Below are positions 62,964-64,000 of a DNA stretch of 64,000 bases, in pieces. A program made the position numbers and the translations under genes. This DNA is from Bacillota bacterium. Lineage in GTDB: Bacteria; Bacillota; Clostridia; Christensenellales; Christensenellaceae. How positions within the stretch are numbered: the first letter of the stretch is position 1; each line of letters starts with the position of its first letter. The stretch spans positions 1 to 64,000 of the forward strand of contig JAEYKI010000006.1 in assembly GCA_023408315.1 (NCBI GenBank), in the 5' to 3' direction. The notes under the pieces were generated by a model. The model had not been told where the DNA came from, did no database searches, and saw only the letters and a program-made list of their open reading frames with translations.

Positions 62964-64000
62964 TCAATTTTCGCTCACATCGTTTGGATATTCGAACCAG
63001 AAGATAGTCAATCCATCCTTGCAATCCACGCCATAAAGCATATTGTGTGCTTTTAAAAAAGTGCTGACGATGGAAAGTCCGATGCCGGTTCCTTCTTTTC
63101 GTCCACCGTGATGTTGGCTGCGCTGATATCTTTCCCAAATGATTTCGCGGTCTTCTTCCGGAATAGGGTCTCCCGAATTAATGACGGATACCCGTATTTT
63201 ATTGTTTATTTCTTCAATCACTACGGAAATGGTTCCTCCGTCCACGGTGTGATTAATTGCATTATTCAGTAAATTTCGCATTACTTGGCATATTTTTAGC
63301 GCATCAATGTTGACTGGAATATTGTTCAGAGTGCTTTGCAGCCGGATGGTTATTCCATATTCGGCGGCGCTCTGCTCACAATGAGTTATCTCAGACTCTA
63401 CGATCTCATACAGATTGTACCGGCCCTTTTTAAGCTGGATATATCCGGCTTGAAGTTGGGAATAATCCATGATATCATTTACCATCTCACTCATTCGGCC
63501 AGCTTCCTGAATAATCAGGCTTAGATCCTCATTCCGTTTTACATCATCTTTCCAGCTTATATCCCGCACCATTTCGGCATAGCCCCTGATAAGGGCCAGA
63601 GGAGAGCGCAGTTCATGGGACACATTGGCAATTACCTCTTTACGTAAAACATCCACACGTTGCAGCGCCTGACCAAGTTCTTCCACCGAACGGGACAATT
63701 GGCCGAGCTCGTCATGCAAAAAAAGTCCGGGAGTCGCGGTTAGTTCGCCTTTTGCAATACTGTCTACTGTGTCCTTAAGTATGCGAATCGGCTTTACAAA
63801 ATGGCGTGACAACAATGCCGCTACCACGGCGGCGATCAATGTGAGGATTATACTCAGCATCACAAGTTGATTACGGTTGATCTGAAGCGCAGTATGCAAC
63901 TGATCCATTGTTTGATATAAAACAACCGAAGCCTGCCGGCCCTCGTATAACGCCGGAATGCCAACCTCTAACTCTAACGATGTGGGGCTGGCACCATTAC
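62964..64000 (-). CDS. Sensor histidine kinase, 5' part cut by the window edge
   Basis: A partial kinase whose frame remains open to base 64000. The visible part contains the end of an extracellular sensor region, a membrane helix, a HAMP domain (about RHFVKPIRILKDTV), the phosphoacceptor His in NVSHELRSPL, the N-box LLNNAINHT and the G boxes GDPIPEEDRE and GTGIGLSIV. An internal Met at 63908 is not the true start because the upstream sequence codes in frame. Its response regulator should lie to the right. Confidence 0.9.
   Translation of the reverse strand, partial: NGASPTSLELEVGIPALYEGRQASVVLYQTMDQLHTALQINRNQLVMLSIILTLIAAVVAALLSRHFVKPIRILKDTVDSIAKGELTATPGLFLHDELGQLSRSVEELGQALQRVDVLRKEVIANVSHELRSPLALIRGYAEMVRDISWKDDVKRNEDLSLIIQEAGRMSEMVNDIMDYSQLQAGYIQLKKGRYNLYEIVESEITHCEQSAAEYGITIRLQSTLNNIPVNIDALKICQVMRNLLNNAINHTVDGGTISVVIEEINNKIRVSVINSGDPIPEEDREIIWERYQRSQHHGGRKEGTGIGLSIVSTFLKAHNMLYGVDCKDGLTIFWFEYPNDVSEN

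Overview
The window looks like a chromosomal segment of a Gram-positive, probably anaerobic, bacterium of the Bacillota (Clostridia-like). The signs are strong AGGAGG-type ribosome binding sites, sigma-A promoters, a type IV pilus locus without a secretin, an indolepyruvate:ferredoxin oxidoreductase, a Na+-pumping decarboxylase subunit and many 4Fe-4S and radical enzymes. Most of the DNA is moderately GC-rich. Two stretches are visibly more AT-rich: about 23.7-25.8 kb and, strongly, 51.1-61.4 kb. I cannot name genus or species.

Layout. 1-650: the 3' half of a tRNA-Ala (a likely attachment scar), then a leftward tRNA operon (Leu, three Gly isoacceptors, Lys) with a near-perfect promoter. 0.7-8.5 kb: mtnA and galE, a B12-binding radical SAM protein, a GDSL hydrolase, an iron alcohol dehydrogenase and a flippase-like membrane protein. 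8.6-19.1 kb: a type IV pilus locus (pilC-M-N-O, a beta-solenoid minor pilin, two pseudopilins, pilB, pilT and a pilin on the minus strand, with pilD divergent). 19.3-23.6 kb: DedA, a small export protein, cysK, a TrmB regulator and a lysA-like decarboxylase. 24.0-25.8 kb: an AraC regulator, a decayed N-formylglutamate amidohydrolase and an ECF S component. 25.8-36.3 kb: a long leftward run of iorA-iorB-paaK-ACT, metY, oadB plus a 39-residue OadG-like subunit, a protease/pseudokinase fusion, a ferritin-like protein, apt and mtnP. 37.0-40.2 kb: speD-speA-speE polyamine operon. 40.3-50.5 kb: QueG-like protein, yhbY-obg-nth, a secreted protein, two low-complexity proteins, MFS, and a sugar-phosphate dehydrogenase with its DeoR regulator. 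50.7-51.0 kb: two tRNA-Ser genes. 51.1-61.4 kb: an AT-rich island between the 3' end of tRNA-Ser(GCU) and a 15-bp copy of that end at 61379-61393. 61.7-64 kb: an ECF/DUF1893 fusion and a histidine kinase that runs off the edge.

How the genes connect. SpeE makes methylthioadenosine, which MtnP, MtnA and Apt recycle, so polyamine synthesis and methionine/adenine salvage are both covered. MetY and CysK supply sulfur amino acids. IorAB with PaaK and the ACT protein form a standard aryl-pyruvate to aryl-acetyl-CoA module.

The best candidate for an undescribed system is the tRNA-Ser island. It carries a DNA methyltransferase translationally coupled to a MORC/MutL-like GHKL ATPase with Ig-like domains, then a DUF4238 protein, then a separate HD-plus-Hsp90-like ATPase of about 1,110 residues enclosed by 183-bp direct repeats that end in the tRNA-derived core. 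The second candidate is a membrane protein joining an extracellular trypsin-like protease to a cytoplasmic kinase C-lobe with no N-lobe. The third is a divergent pair of Met/Gly/Asn/Gln-rich low-complexity proteins.
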